Assembly (NCBI GenBank): GCA_036502345.1
Contig: DASXYT010000154.1
Coordinates: 1 to 64,000 of the forward strand
Source of the DNA: DATEPR01 sp036502345
Lineage (GTDB): Bacteria; Actinomycetota; Actinomycetes; Mycobacteriales; Pseudonocardiaceae
Reading direction: 5' to 3'
DNA length: 64,000 nt
Below, one piece after another: positions 26,008 through 34,958 of this stretch. Made by a program: the position numbers and the translations under genes. The first letter of the stretch is position 1. The number at the start of each line of letters is the position of its first letter. The notes under the pieces were generated by a model that saw only the letters and a list, made by a program, of their open reading frames with translations, ran no database searches and was not told the DNA's origin.

Positions 26008-26993
26008 CCAACACGATCACGATCGAACGGGGCACCGGAAAACCCGGTGTCAGCACGCCGGCCACACGCGGCACGCGCCGGGACCGGCGACGGCGGGCCG
26101 GTCGCGCACCGTGGGAGCCGACGCCGACGACCGCTGGCCAGACGGCGAAGGGCCTGACCCTCGGCGGCGTGCTGGCGATCGTGCTGGTGCCGCTGTGGAT
26201 CATCGTGGTGACCAGCTTCTCCACCCCTGCCGCCATCAACAGGGCAGGCGGCCTGGTGATCTGGCCCAACGGCGTGACCGTCGAGCCGTACCGCGAGATG
26301 CTCGGCGACCCGACCGTCCGCACCGCGCTGCTGGTCAGCCTGGGCATCACCGGGTTCGGCACCGCGCTGTCGATGGCCGTGTCGGTGCTGTGCGCCTACG
26401 GCCTGTCCCGGCCGCGCTCGCTCGGGCACCGGTTCATCCTGTTCCTGCTGATCATCACGATGTTCGTCAGCGGTGGCCTGATCCCCACCTTCCTCGTGGT
26501 CACCGGGCTGGGCGGCTACGACCAGTGGTGGGCGCTGATCCTGCCCAGCGCGGTGTCCGTGTTCAACATTCTGGTGCTGCGTGCCTTCTACTCGGAGACC
26601 TCCGCCGAGCTGATCGACGCGGCCAGGATGGACGGCGCGGGGGACTGGCGCATCCTGTGGTCGGTCGTGCTACCCACGTCGCGCGGGGTGACCGCCGTGA
26701 TCGCCCTGTTCTACGCGGTCGGCTACTGGAACTCGTTCTTCAACGTGATGCTGTACATGCCCACGGACAGTCAGAAATGGCCGTTGCAGTACGTGCTGTA
26801 CACGTATGTCAACCGGGGCAACGGCCTGCCGGGCACGCTCAACTCGGGCTTCGGCACCGCGCACGCGCAGACCGCACCGCTGTCGTTGCAGATGGCTGTG
26901 GTGGTATTGACGCTGGTGCCGCTGCTGATCGTCTACCCGTTCGTGCAGAAGCACTTCCGTGCCGGCGTGCTCACCGGCGCGATCAAGGGCTGA
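26004..26993 (+). CDS. Sugar ABC transporter permease, LplC/YtcP type
   Basis: ATGA overlap with the first permease. The 329-residue protein has an Arg-rich N-terminal tail of about 45 residues, then six helices and the EAA loop LIDAARMDGAGDWRILWSVVLPTSRG. FVQKHFRAGVLTGAIKG at the end is the classic CUT1 second-permease C-terminus. With the neighbouring permease it forms the membrane channel. Confidence 0.94.
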   Translation: MTNTITIERGTGKPGVSTPATRGTRRDRRRRAGRAPWEPTPTTAGQTAKGLTLGGVLAIVLVPLWIIVVTSFSTPAAINRAGGLVIWPNGVTVEPYREMLGDPTVRTALLVSLGITGFGTALSMAVSVLCAYGLSRPRSLGHRFILFLLIITMFVSGGLIPTFLVVTGLGGYDQWWALILPSAVSVFNILVLRAFYSETSAELIDAARMDGAGDWRILWSVVLPTSRGVTAVIALFYAVGYWNSFFNVMLYMPTDSQKWPLQYVLYTYVNRGNGLPGTLNSGFGTAHAQTAPLSLQMAVVVLTLVPLLIVYPFVQKHFRAGVLTGAIKG

Positions 26994-27010
26994 ACCAGGA
27001 GTATCGACAC

Positions 27011-28027
27011 ATGGTGACACTCGCCGATGTGGCAAGACACGCGGGCGTGTCGGCCAGTACGGTCAGCTACGCGCTCAGTGGCAAGCGCTCGATCTCCGAC
27101 GAGACGAGGCGCCGTGTCGAGCGATCCGTGACCGAACTGGGCTATCACCCCAACGCGGGCGCACGGGCGCTGGCCGGCGGCCGGTCGCACATCATCGCGC
27201 TGGTGGTGCCGCTGCGGACCGACGTCTACGTCCCGATCATGATGGAGATCGCCATCGCGGTCACCGTCGCGGCCCGCCAGCACGGCTACGACGTGCTGCT
27301 GCTGACCAACGACGAGGGCCCGGAGGGGGTGCGGCGGGTCGCCGCCAGCGGGCTGGCCGACGGCGTGATCCTGATGGACGTCGAGCTGGACGACGAACGT
27401 ATCCCCGCGTTGCGTGCCCAGGGCACCCAGGCCGCGCTGATCGGCCTGCCGGACAATCCGAGTGGATTGTCCTGTGTGGACCATGACTTCGCAGCGGCGG
27501 GCGCGCTGTGCGCCGACCACCTCGCCGATCTCGGGCACCGCGAGATCGCCTTCATCGGCTACGGCTCTGGCACCTATCACCGGCACGCCGGATACGCGGA
27601 GCGCACGCTGACCGGCTTCCGCGCCCGCGCCGAGGAACGCGGCCTGCGGTTCGTGCACCGCCCGTGCGAGGGAACCTTCGACAGCACGGCGGGCGCGCTC
27701 GCGCGCATTTTCGCCGATCGTCCCGGAACCACCGGCTTCGTGGTGCAGAACGAAGGTGCGATCGGCCCGCTGCTGGACCTGCTGCGCACCAGCGGGCGCA
27801 CGGTCCCCGAGGACGCGTCCGTGGTCGCCCTGTGCCCGGAACAGCTGGCCGAGCAGTACGCGCCCCGCCTGACGGCCGTGACCGGGCCCGCCCAGGAACT
27901 CGGCCGGGTCGCCGTGGAGCACGTCATGGCCAGGATCGGCGCGGTCGCACAGGGCACCCGGCCGGCCGACGATCTTGTGCTGCTCACGCCGGTGCTGACC
28001 GTACGGGAGAGCACGGGGCCGGCGTGA
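27011..28027 (+). CDS. LacI-family transcriptional repressor of the sugar locus
   Basis: The ATG at 27011 (17 bases after the permease stop, with CAGGAG upstream) gives 338 residues. The N-terminal helix-turn-helix is TLADVARHAGVSASTVSYALSGK, followed by the hinge helix NAGARALAGGRSH and a periplasmic-binding-protein-like sensor domain. It lies in the operon it probably controls, and AAGCGCTT operators flank the divergent promoters 3.7 kb upstream. The inducer is likely an imported oligosaccharide or its breakdown product. Confidence 0.93.
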   Translation: MVTLADVARHAGVSASTVSYALSGKRSISDETRRRVERSVTELGYHPNAGARALAGGRSHIIALVVPLRTDVYVPIMMEIAIAVTVAARQHGYDVLLLTNDEGPEGVRRVAASGLADGVILMDVELDDERIPALRAQGTQAALIGLPDNPSGLSCVDHDFAAAGALCADHLADLGHREIAFIGYGSGTYHRHAGYAERTLTGFRARAEERGLRFVHRPCEGTFDSTAGALARIFADRPGTTGFVVQNEGAIGPLLDLLRTSGRTVPEDASVVALCPEQLAEQYAPRLTAVTGPAQELGRVAVEHVMARIGAVAQGTRPADDLVLLTPVLTVRESTGPA

Positions 28028-30015
28028 CGGCCCACCTGACCAGCAGGCTCGGTGGCCTCGCCTTCGGCGGCGACTACAACCCGGAGCAGTGGGACGAGGC
28101 GGTCTGGAAGTGCGACGACGAGTTGATGCGCCGGGCGCGCGTGAACCTGGCCACCGTGGGCGTCTTCGCGTGGGCGCTGCTGGAGCCGGCCGAGGGCGAC
28201 TACGACTTCGGCTGGCTCGACGCGCACATCGACCGCCTGCACGCCAACGGCGTCGCTGTCGACCTGGCCACCCCGACCGCATCACCGCCACCGTGGTTCA
28301 CCCTCGCGCACCCCGACGCCATGCCGGTTCGTGCCGACGGCACTCGCCTGTCGCACGGCAGCCGGGACACGTACTGCCTGGCCGCCCCGGCCTACCGCGT
28401 GGCCGCGCGGCGGATCGCCGCCGCGCTCGCCGACCGTTACGGCGAGCATCCGGCGCTGGCACTGTGGCATGTGCACAACGAGTACGCCACGCTCTGCTGG
28501 TGCGAGCACACCGCCACCGCCTTCCGGGCCTGGCTGCGCGCCCGCCACGGCACCCTGGACGCCGTGAACGAGGCGTGGGGGACGGCGTTCTGGAGCCAGC
28601 GCTACACCGACTGGGAGCAGGTGCTGCCGCCCCGTGCCACACAGTGGCACGCCAATCCCGGTCAGGCACTGGACTTCCGCCGCTTCTGGTCCGACGAGGC
28701 CCTGGCGGCCTACCGTGAGCAGCGCGACGCGATCCGCGCCCACAGCGACCGCCCTGTCACGACCAACCTGATGCTGCCCGGCTACCAGAACCTCGACCTC
28801 TGGGCGTTCGGCCGCGAGGTGGACCTGGTCGCCGTGGACCACTATCCCCGCGCACCCGGCCGGGACGCGGCGGCCGACACCGCGTTCGGTGCCGACCGGG
28901 CCCGCTCGTTCGCCTGCGGGCGGCCGTGGCTGCTGATGGAACAGAGTGCCGGCACCATCCATGTCGGCGACCGGGTGCTGGGCAAACAGCCGGGGGAGAT
29001 GCTGCGGCACACGCTGGGCCACATCGCCCGTGGCGCGGACGGTGCCCTGTTCTTCCAGTGGCGGCAGTCCCGTGCCGGCGCCGAACAGTGGCACTCGGCG
29101 ATGGTTCCGCACGCCGGGCCGGACAGCCGCGTCTTCCGCGAGGTGACGGCCGTGGGTGAGGCCGTCGCGCGCCTCGGCGAACTGGCCGGATCGACGGTCA
29201 CCGCGGCCGTCGCCGTGCTGCACGACTCCGACGCGTGGTGGGCGCTGGACGTCGACGGCCTGCCATCGGCGGAACTGGACTACCACGCGACCCTGCGCCG
29301 AGCCCACCGCGCGCTGTGGGACGCCGGCCGCCCGGTCGACCTGGCGCATCCGGAACAGGATCTGCACCGCTACCGGCTGGTCGTCGCGCCTGCGCTGTTC
29401 CTGCTCTCCGACGCCGGAGCGGCGAACCTGCGTGGTTACGTCGCTGCCGGTGGAACGCTGCTCGTCCAGCACGCCAACGGTTTCGTCGACGAACGCGGAC
29501 ATGCCCGGCTGGGCGGCTATCCGGCCGCGCCGCTGCGTGAGGCGCTGGGGGTGCGCGTCGAGGAATACCGGCCGCTGCGGCAGGACGAGCAGATCATCCT
29601 GTCCGACGGCGCGCACGGCACCGCCTGGAGCGAGGTGCTGCGCACCGAAGGCGCTGACACCGTCGCCGCCTACACGCACGGCATGCTCGCAGGTGCTCCG
29701 GCGCTCACCCGCCACCACTTCGGCGCCGGCCGGGGCTGGTACCTGTCCACCCGGCTCGACGACGCCGGCTACGCCGCCCTGGTGGCCCGGCTGCTCGACG
29801 AGACCGGTGTCGGCCTTGCGGGCCAGCCCGAGGTGGAGTCCGTCACGCGCCACGGGTCGGGCGGCCGCGGCTGGCAGATCCTGCTCAACCACGGCGCCGA
29901 ACCCGTGCCGTTGCCGGAACCCGCACACGACCTGCTGACCGCGGCGACGATGCACGAGTTACCGCCCGGCGGCTGTGCGGTGCTGCGAAAGGACTCCCAG
30001 ACCCGCCGCGGGTAG
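28024..30015 (+). CDS. GH42 beta-galactosidase, cytoplasmic
   Basis: GTG at 28024 overlaps the lacI stop (GTGA). The 663-residue protein opens LAFGGDYNPEQWDEAVWKCD, typical of GH42. The acid/base is E153 in HVHNEYAT and the nucleophile E306 in LLMEQSAG. A trimerisation domain follows the barrel (residues about 390-590) and a short beta domain ends the protein. No signal peptide. It would remove beta-linked galactose from oligosaccharides brought in by the upstream ABC importer. Related GH42 members also act on arabinosides. Confidence 0.94.
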   Translation: MTAHLTSRLGGLAFGGDYNPEQWDEAVWKCDDELMRRARVNLATVGVFAWALLEPAEGDYDFGWLDAHIDRLHANGVAVDLATPTASPPPWFTLAHPDAMPVRADGTRLSHGSRDTYCLAAPAYRVAARRIAAALADRYGEHPALALWHVHNEYATLCWCEHTATAFRAWLRARHGTLDAVNEAWGTAFWSQRYTDWEQVLPPRATQWHANPGQALDFRRFWSDEALAAYREQRDAIRAHSDRPVTTNLMLPGYQNLDLWAFGREVDLVAVDHYPRAPGRDAAADTAFGADRARSFACGRPWLLMEQSAGTIHVGDRVLGKQPGEMLRHTLGHIARGADGALFFQWRQSRAGAEQWHSAMVPHAGPDSRVFREVTAVGEAVARLGELAGSTVTAAVAVLHDSDAWWALDVDGLPSAELDYHATLRRAHRALWDAGRPVDLAHPEQDLHRYRLVVAPALFLLSDAGAANLRGYVAAGGTLLVQHANGFVDERGHARLGGYPAAPLREALGVRVEEYRPLRQDEQIILSDGAHGTAWSEVLRTEGADTVAAYTHGMLAGAPALTRHHFGAGRGWYLSTRLDDAGYAALVARLLDETGVGLAGQPEVESVTRHGSGGRGWQILLNHGAEPVPLPEPAHDLLTAATMHELPPGGCAVLRKDSQTRRG

Positions 30016-30138
30016 GCTGGCGCCCGGTCGTAACTGGCGAAGGTGGACAACCACCGGGGAGCGGCCGTTCCATCGCGTGAGCGTCGACCGCCTGGGCGCC
30101 TGCGTCAGTGATGTCGAGCTGACCCAGGAGGCCAGGAC

Positions 30139-31293
30139 GTGGATTTCCGCTACGGAGTCAATCCCCAGCAGGCGGCCCATGCCACATCGGTGTTCCCCGG
30201 CCGGTCGCCGGTCCGGGTACTGAACGGCAGCCCGTCGTACATCAACATGCTGGACAGTTTGAACAGCTGGCAACTGGTGCTGGAGGCTGCCCGGGCCCTG
30301 CGCCGACCGGTCGCGGCCTCCTTCAAGCACGTTTCGCCGGCCGGTGCGGCGATGGCCGGGCCCGTCGACCAGGTCACGGCCGAGCTCTACGGCGTCGCCC
30401 GCGACGGTGTCGGTGTGCTCACCAGTGCCTACCTGCGTGCCCGCGACAGCGATCCGAAGTCCTCCTACGGTGATGTCGCCGCCGTCTCACATCCCGTCGA
30501 CACCGAACTCGCCGACGTGCTGACCACCGTGGTCTGCGACGGCATCGTGGCCCCTGGCTACGCTCCCGGCACCGTCGCGACGCTCAGCCGGAAGAAGAAC
30601 GGCCGGTTCCTGGTCATCGAGGCAGACGAGGCGTTCGTACCGCCACGGGACGAGACACGGGAGGTGTTCGGCCTGCGGCTCACCCAGCGACGCGACGAGG
30701 TGCCGCTCTCGATCGCGTTGCTGGAGGACGTTGTGTGCGGCGCGCTGCCCTCGGGAGCAGCGGAGGATCTGTTGTTGGGTCTGGCGGTCGCGCGCTACAC
30801 GCAGTCCAACTCGGTGTGCTACCTGCGTGGTGGGACGACTCTGGGTATCGGCGCGGGCCAGCAGTCCCGGGTCGACTGCACCCGCCTGGCCGGCGCGAAG
30901 ACCGACATCTGGTGGCTGCGCCGCCACCCGGCGGTCCGCGCACTCACCTTCCGGTCGCACATCCGGCGACAGGACCGGATCAACTGGCAGATCCGCTTCA
31001 TCGAGGGTGGCCTCACCCGCGATGAGCACCATCGGCTGGCAGCAGCACTCTCCGGGCCCGCGCCCGAGTTGACCGACGACCAGCGCAGCCAGTGGTTGAA
31101 TGGCTTGGCAGAGGTCGCGTTCGTGTCGGATGGAGCGTTGCCGTTCCGCGACAACGTCGACCATGCCCACCGGCACGGGGTCGGCTACATCTGCGAACCA
31201 GGCGGATCGATCCGTTCCAGCGACGTCGAGGACGCCTGCCGTGAGCATCAGATCACCCTGGCGCGCACCGGGCTCCGCTTGTTCCATCACTGA
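30139..31293 (+). CDS. Stand-alone AICAR formyltransferase (PurH C-terminal domain only)
   Basis: The GTG at 30139 follows AGGAGG. The 384-residue protein consists only of the AICAR transformylase domain: SFKHVSPAGAA with the catalytic K63-H64 pair, RYTQSNSVCYLRGGTTLGIGAGQQSR, and FVSDGALPFRDNVDHA near the end. The IMP cyclohydrolase half of normal bifunctional PurH is absent. The enzyme transfers a formyl group from 10-formyl-THF to AICAR in purine synthesis. A second, complete purH is expected elsewhere. It has no purine neighbours here, so its special role is unknown. Confidence 0.9.
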   Translation: MDFRYGVNPQQAAHATSVFPGRSPVRVLNGSPSYINMLDSLNSWQLVLEAARALRRPVAASFKHVSPAGAAMAGPVDQVTAELYGVARDGVGVLTSAYLRARDSDPKSSYGDVAAVSHPVDTELADVLTTVVCDGIVAPGYAPGTVATLSRKKNGRFLVIEADEAFVPPRDETREVFGLRLTQRRDEVPLSIALLEDVVCGALPSGAAEDLLLGLAVARYTQSNSVCYLRGGTTLGIGAGQQSRVDCTRLAGAKTDIWWLRRHPAVRALTFRSHIRRQDRINWQIRFIEGGLTRDEHHRLAAALSGPAPELTDDQRSQWLNGLAEVAFVSDGALPFRDNVDHAHRHGVGYICEPGGSIRSSDVEDACREHQITLARTGLRLFHH

Positions 31294-31297
31294 TGAG

Positions 31298-31810
31298 TTA
31301 GGTGAGATCAGCGCTCGGGTCGATCAGCCAGTGGTTGGTGCGCAGTACCCGGCCGGCGAATGTCGTGTCCTGTTCGCCGACGAGGCGGAACCCGAGGGAG
31401 CGGCAGATACCGTTCGAGGGGGCGTTCGTGGTGCCAGGGAACGCGTGCACGACTCCCCAACGGCTCTCGTCGCGGGCGCGTTCGAGCAGCGCGCGCGTCG
31501 CGTGCTTGGCCAGTCCGCGTCCCTGGAACTCGGGTAGCACCATCCAGCCGATCTCGGAGATCGGACTGCCGGCCTCGGGTTCGTGCGACCACAGCGTCAC
31601 GGTTCCGGCCACCCGCTCCGGAACGGATTCGTCTGCGATGATCATCTTGATCCACGCGATGTCGGCCGCGGCCTCGCGGGCATCGCGTCGGACCTTCTCC
31701 TCGATGCCTTCGCGGGGCAGCGGGCCGCCGAGTGCGGCCATCGTGGCCGGGTCGCAGCGCAGGCGAACGTAGATGTCGAGGTCACCGATTTCGACGTCGC
31801 GTAGTTGCAC
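31298..31810 (-). CDS. GNAT N-acetyltransferase
   Basis: From GTG 31810, preceded by GGAGGACAG, the 170-residue protein reads as a RimJ/RimL-like GNAT: LRDVEIGDLDIYVRLRCDP at the start, SEIGWMVLPEFQGRGLAKHATRALLERA as acetyl-CoA motif A, and NAPSNGICRSLGFRLVGE as motif B. Substrate is not predictable. It overlaps the end of the TetR gene upstream by 29 bases and is probably cotranscribed with it. It converges on the AICAR formyltransferase gene with a 4-base gap. Confidence 0.9.
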   Translation of the reverse strand: MQLRDVEIGDLDIYVRLRCDPATMAALGGPLPREGIEEKVRRDAREAAADIAWIKMIIADESVPERVAGTVTLWSHEPEAGSPISEIGWMVLPEFQGRGLAKHATRALLERARDESRWGVVHAFPGTTNAPSNGICRSLGFRLVGEQDTTFAGRVLRTNHWLIDPSADLT

Positions 31811-32447
31811 CCTGTCCTCCAGTGTCGTGCTCGATCTCGGTTGTGCTGCCGACCAACCGGGCGCAGCACCGCTCCACCTCGTCGGCGATCGACGGGCCCG
31901 GCCGCGGGTCGCGTTCGGCGGAGAGGCTGCACGCGGTCGCCAGGTAGGCGGCCAGATGGGCCGTGTGGTCCTCGACCCCTTGGGAGCGCAGGAGTTCGGA
32001 CAGGCCGTCGGCGTAGGCGAGCAGCTTGCGCGCCTGGCGGTCACGTAACTCGGCGTTGTCGTTGACGAGTTGCCGGTGCACCGCCAGCCGTGGGGACTGC
32101 TCCAGTTCGCGGTAGACCCGAACGATCACCTCGCCGAGATAGCCGATGCACGAGCGGAGGTCGGCGGGATCGGCGGGTCCCCGGGTGGCCTCCTCGGCCG
32201 CGACACTGTCGTGGATCTGTTGTTGCTGGGAGAAGACGACTTCCTGCTTGTCGCCGAAGTAGCGGAAGAAGGTGGAGCGGCTGACCTCGGCCGCGTCGAC
32301 GATGTCGTCGACGGTCACCGCGGCGTAGCCGCGCTCACCGAACAGGTCGTAAGCGACAGCGACGATGTGCTCACGGGTGCGCTGCCGTTTGCGCTCGCGC
32401 AGTGGCGGGCGCGGGTGGTTCGCGGATCCTGCCGGGGTGCTCGTCAT
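31782..32447 (-). CDS. TetR-family regulator
   Basis: From ATG 32447 the protein has 221 residues. The N-terminal helix-turn-helix is IVAVAYDLFGERGYAAVTVDDIVDAAEVSRSTFFRYFGDK. The remaining residues form an all-helical ligand domain. A start at 32489 is possible but abuts the operator. Divergent from an alpha/beta hydrolase gene, with a clear inverted repeat (32490-32516) in between that both promoters must overlap, so it probably represses both genes and itself. Confidence 0.92.
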   Translation of the reverse strand: MTSTPAGSANHPRPPLRERKRQRTREHIVAVAYDLFGERGYAAVTVDDIVDAAEVSRSTFFRYFGDKQEVVFSQQQQIHDSVAAEEATRGPADPADLRSCIGYLGEVIVRVYRELEQSPRLAVHRQLVNDNAELRDRQARKLLAYADGLSELLRSQGVEDHTAHLAAYLATACSLSAERDPRPGPSIADEVERCCARLVGSTTEIEHDTGGQGATTRRRNR

Positions 32448-32489
32448 CGGTCCGTCCACGTCGTGTCCAGGTATGCCGTGCTCCATCAT

Positions 32490-32516
32490 CTCATATGATA
32501 CTACGGTTCATATGAG
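32490..32516. promoter_or_regulatory. TetR operator between divergent genes
   Basis: CTCATATGA and TCATATGAG are perfect 9-base inverted arms separated by 9 bases. Each arm itself contains the palindrome TCATATGA. The site lies exactly between the TetR and hydrolase starts, the expected place for autorepression. Confidence 0.72.
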
Positions 32517-32530
32517 CTATGGTGTCGATT

Positions 32531-33376
32531 ATGGCTGACGTGCTTCCTTCCGGCAGGTCGATCGAGTCCTCACCTGCCGCCTACCGTTCGGGATCGGGCA
32601 CTCCGCTGCTCCTGCTGCACGGCTTCACCGGCTCGTGGCGCTTGTGGCTACCGCTCCTGCCTGCCCTGTCGACCACATTCGACGTCTTCGCGCCGACCCT
32701 GCCGGGCCATCACGGTGGGCCGCCGATCGAGCTCGCCCGGCCGTTCACGCTCGACCAGCTCACCGACCGGGTCGAACGGGAACTCGACGCCCGCGACATC
32801 GACCGGCCGCACGTGGTGGGCAGCTCGATGGGCGGCGGGCTCGCGATCCAACTCGCGGCACGCGGCCGCGTGGCCAGCTGCATCGGCGTGGCGCCGGGCT
32901 TCGACTGGCCCGCCGACGACCCGACACGCCAGCAGGTCGCCGACAGCCTGCGCCGCCAGCACACCCGGACCCGCAACTCCCGGTGGATCACCCCGCTGGT
33001 CATGCGCAGCAGCCGGCTACGGCGCCAGGTGCTCGCCCACTCGATGAACCGAGGCGACCTCGTGCCGGCCCGGGAAGCTGTGCGGATGGCTCGCGCCGCA
33101 GCCGACTGCACCATCGCCGACGCGATCATCGACGGTATCGCCGGCGGCAGTGCCCTGCTCGACCATCTCGACCGGATCGCGATGCCGACACTGATCGCCT
33201 GGCCCGAGGACGACCACGTCGCCCCGCGCACCGGTCGGTCCCGCTTCGAGACCGAGATCCCGGGCGTCACCGTCCGCACCCTCCCCGGCGTGGGACACCT
33301 GCCCATGTACGACGACACCGACCTGCTCGTCAACACGATCACGCAGTGGGTGCTCACCCAAGAGGTGAGTCGTTAG
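32531..33376 (+). CDS. Alpha/beta hydrolase
   Basis: The 281-residue protein (ATG 32531; ATG 32519 is the alternative) has the oxyanion region LLLLHGFTGSWRLW, the nucleophile elbow GSSMGGG, an acid residue in WPEDDHVAP and the catalytic His in GVGHLPMYD. No signal peptide. This is the usual pattern of cytoplasmic alpha/beta-fold esterases or C-C hydrolases. Divergent TetR control suggests induction by a small lipophilic compound, perhaps its substrate. Confidence 0.9.
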   Translation: MADVLPSGRSIESSPAAYRSGSGTPLLLLHGFTGSWRLWLPLLPALSTTFDVFAPTLPGHHGGPPIELARPFTLDQLTDRVERELDARDIDRPHVVGSSMGGGLAIQLAARGRVASCIGVAPGFDWPADDPTRQQVADSLRRQHTRTRNSRWITPLVMRSSRLRRQVLAHSMNRGDLVPAREAVRMARAAADCTIADAIIDGIAGGSALLDHLDRIAMPTLIAWPEDDHVAPRTGRSRFETEIPGVTVRTLPGVGHLPMYDDTDLLVNTITQWVLTQEVSR

Positions 33377-33379
33377 CCG

Positions 33380-33829
33380 AGTTTCGACGGGTTGATCGAG
33401 GTCGGCAGACAGGTTCAGGGCGGCCTGGTGGTGGCGCAACGCGTCGCCGTGGTGGCCGGTGGCGTGGTGGACCCGCCCAAGACCCTGTTGGGCCTCGAAC
33501 CGCCCGTAGCGGTTACCGGTCTGGCGGGCGAGGCCCAGCGCGTGCTCGTAGTAGTCGGTGGCAGGCCCGTAGTAGCCCCGCGTGTAGTGCACCTGGCCGA
33601 GGCCGCGTAGCGCGTCCTGTTCGCCGCGGCGGTGTCCGGTCCGGCGGGCCAGGCCCAGCGCTTGTTCGTAGCATTCGGTGGCTGGTTCGTACTGGCCTCG
33701 CGCGAGGTACACGCGGCCGAGGCCGTACAGCGCGTAGAGCTCGCCGACATGGTGTCCGGTCTGCCGGGCCAGACCCAGTGCCTGTTCGAAGCACTCGTCG
33801 GCCGGCCCGTAGCGGCCCGCCGACGACAT
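33380..33829 (-). pseudogene. C-terminal TPR remnant of a regulator
   Basis: The minus frame encodes three to four tetratricopeptide repeats of 40 residues, each with the core ATECYEQALGLARRTGHRRG and close variants, ending in HHQAALNLSADLDQPVETRL. Such arrays form the C-terminus of AfsR/SARP-like or NB-ARC regulators. The array starts abruptly at about 33829, without an upstream ATPase domain, and runs without its natural stop into the antisense of the hydrolase gene. It is therefore a truncated relic. High identity between repeats suggests recent internal duplication before truncation. Confidence 0.65.
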
Positions 33830-33833
33830 CACC

Positions 33834-34949
33834 ATGGCCTACCTGGGCTTCGCGGAGCCGACCAGAGTCGCACCGGTCGGCATCGGCAGGCACCAGGCGC
33901 TCGGCTTCCCCGCGTGGGCACTGATCAACGACCCGGCCAACGCACACCACGCGCTGAACCTGGTCAAGGAACTGGAACGGCTGGCCCGCCAGGCCAAGTC
34001 GTCGCCGGGTGCGGCCCGGGACGGCCTGATCGCGCTGGCCGTCCGGCTCGGCCAGGCCGCGCCACACTTCCTGCCCACGTTCTTCGACAGGCGGGCCGCA
34101 GCTACCTGGAGGCCGGCTCCACCAGCTACGCCGCGACGATGTTCGGCAAGGCACGCGAGGCGGAGGACGTGCACAACCTCACCGTGGAGCCGGACCGGCT
34201 GCACGCGGTGTTCCTGGAGTTCGCCTTCGCGGGCGCGATCACGGCGAAGGCCATGTCGGCGTACGCGCGGTCGCTGCTGTGCCGGCACAGCGCGGCAGAG
34301 GCGTACGACCTGTTCTTCACACTCTGCGTCGAGCGCACCAAGGGTGGCCTGCCGCCCTACAGCGGCATGCCGGAGGACCTGCGGCGGCTGGCGAAGCAGC
34401 CCACCTGTCAGTGCCGGAACAGGACACCGCCCTGCTCCGCGAGGTGCTGGAAGCATCGGTGATCACCAAGGCGGGCAACGCTTTTTGGCGTTCCTACCAG
34501 AAGCAGCTGATCGCGCTGGCCGGCGCGGAGCCCGAGGTGCGCCGCAGGCTGCTCTCCTTCGTGCCCGACTCCCTGGACAGGCACGACCTGTGGCTGGACA
34601 TCCTCACGCGCTCCGTACCGGGCGACGGAGCCGCGCCGCGTAGGCCCGCAGGTTGGCTGTCCATGATCGCGGGGAGGCGCTCGGGCTACTACAGGACCGG
34701 TCGCAGCGCCGCACTTCTCGACCTGGTCGTGGCCATGGCGCCGCGGCTGCGCGCGGACGGGGTACCGGTCGATCTGTTCCACGGCCGCAACGGCGTCGAT
34801 CTCGACATGCTCGGCATCGCGACGCGTTCGCCAGGCTCGTCGACCCGGACAGCGAGGCCTTCACCGGTGCCTGGTTGCGGGCCGGCCTGTACCTGCGCTC
34901 GTTCCGCAGACACACGGCCCGGCTCTCCTGGCTGCCCGCGGCCGACTGA
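33834..34949 (+). pseudogene. Decayed fragment of a large actinobacterial protein, three frameshifts
   Basis: One protein can be followed through four reading frames. Frame one (33834-about 34095) reads HQALGFPAWALINDPANAHH and APHFLPTFFD. Frame two continues QAGRSYLEAGSTSYAATMFG to PPYSGMPEDLRRLAKQ (about 34410). Frame three reads VPEQDTALLREVLEASV to VDLDMLGIAT (about 34825). Frame four ends FARLVDPDSEAFTGAWLRAG and LSWLPAAD at 34949. Each junction is a one-base loss. The family, which I recall only as long uncharacterised actinobacterial proteins, is normally much longer, so the C-terminus is also missing. Confidence 0.7.
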
Positions 34950-34958
34950 GCCGCTGGG

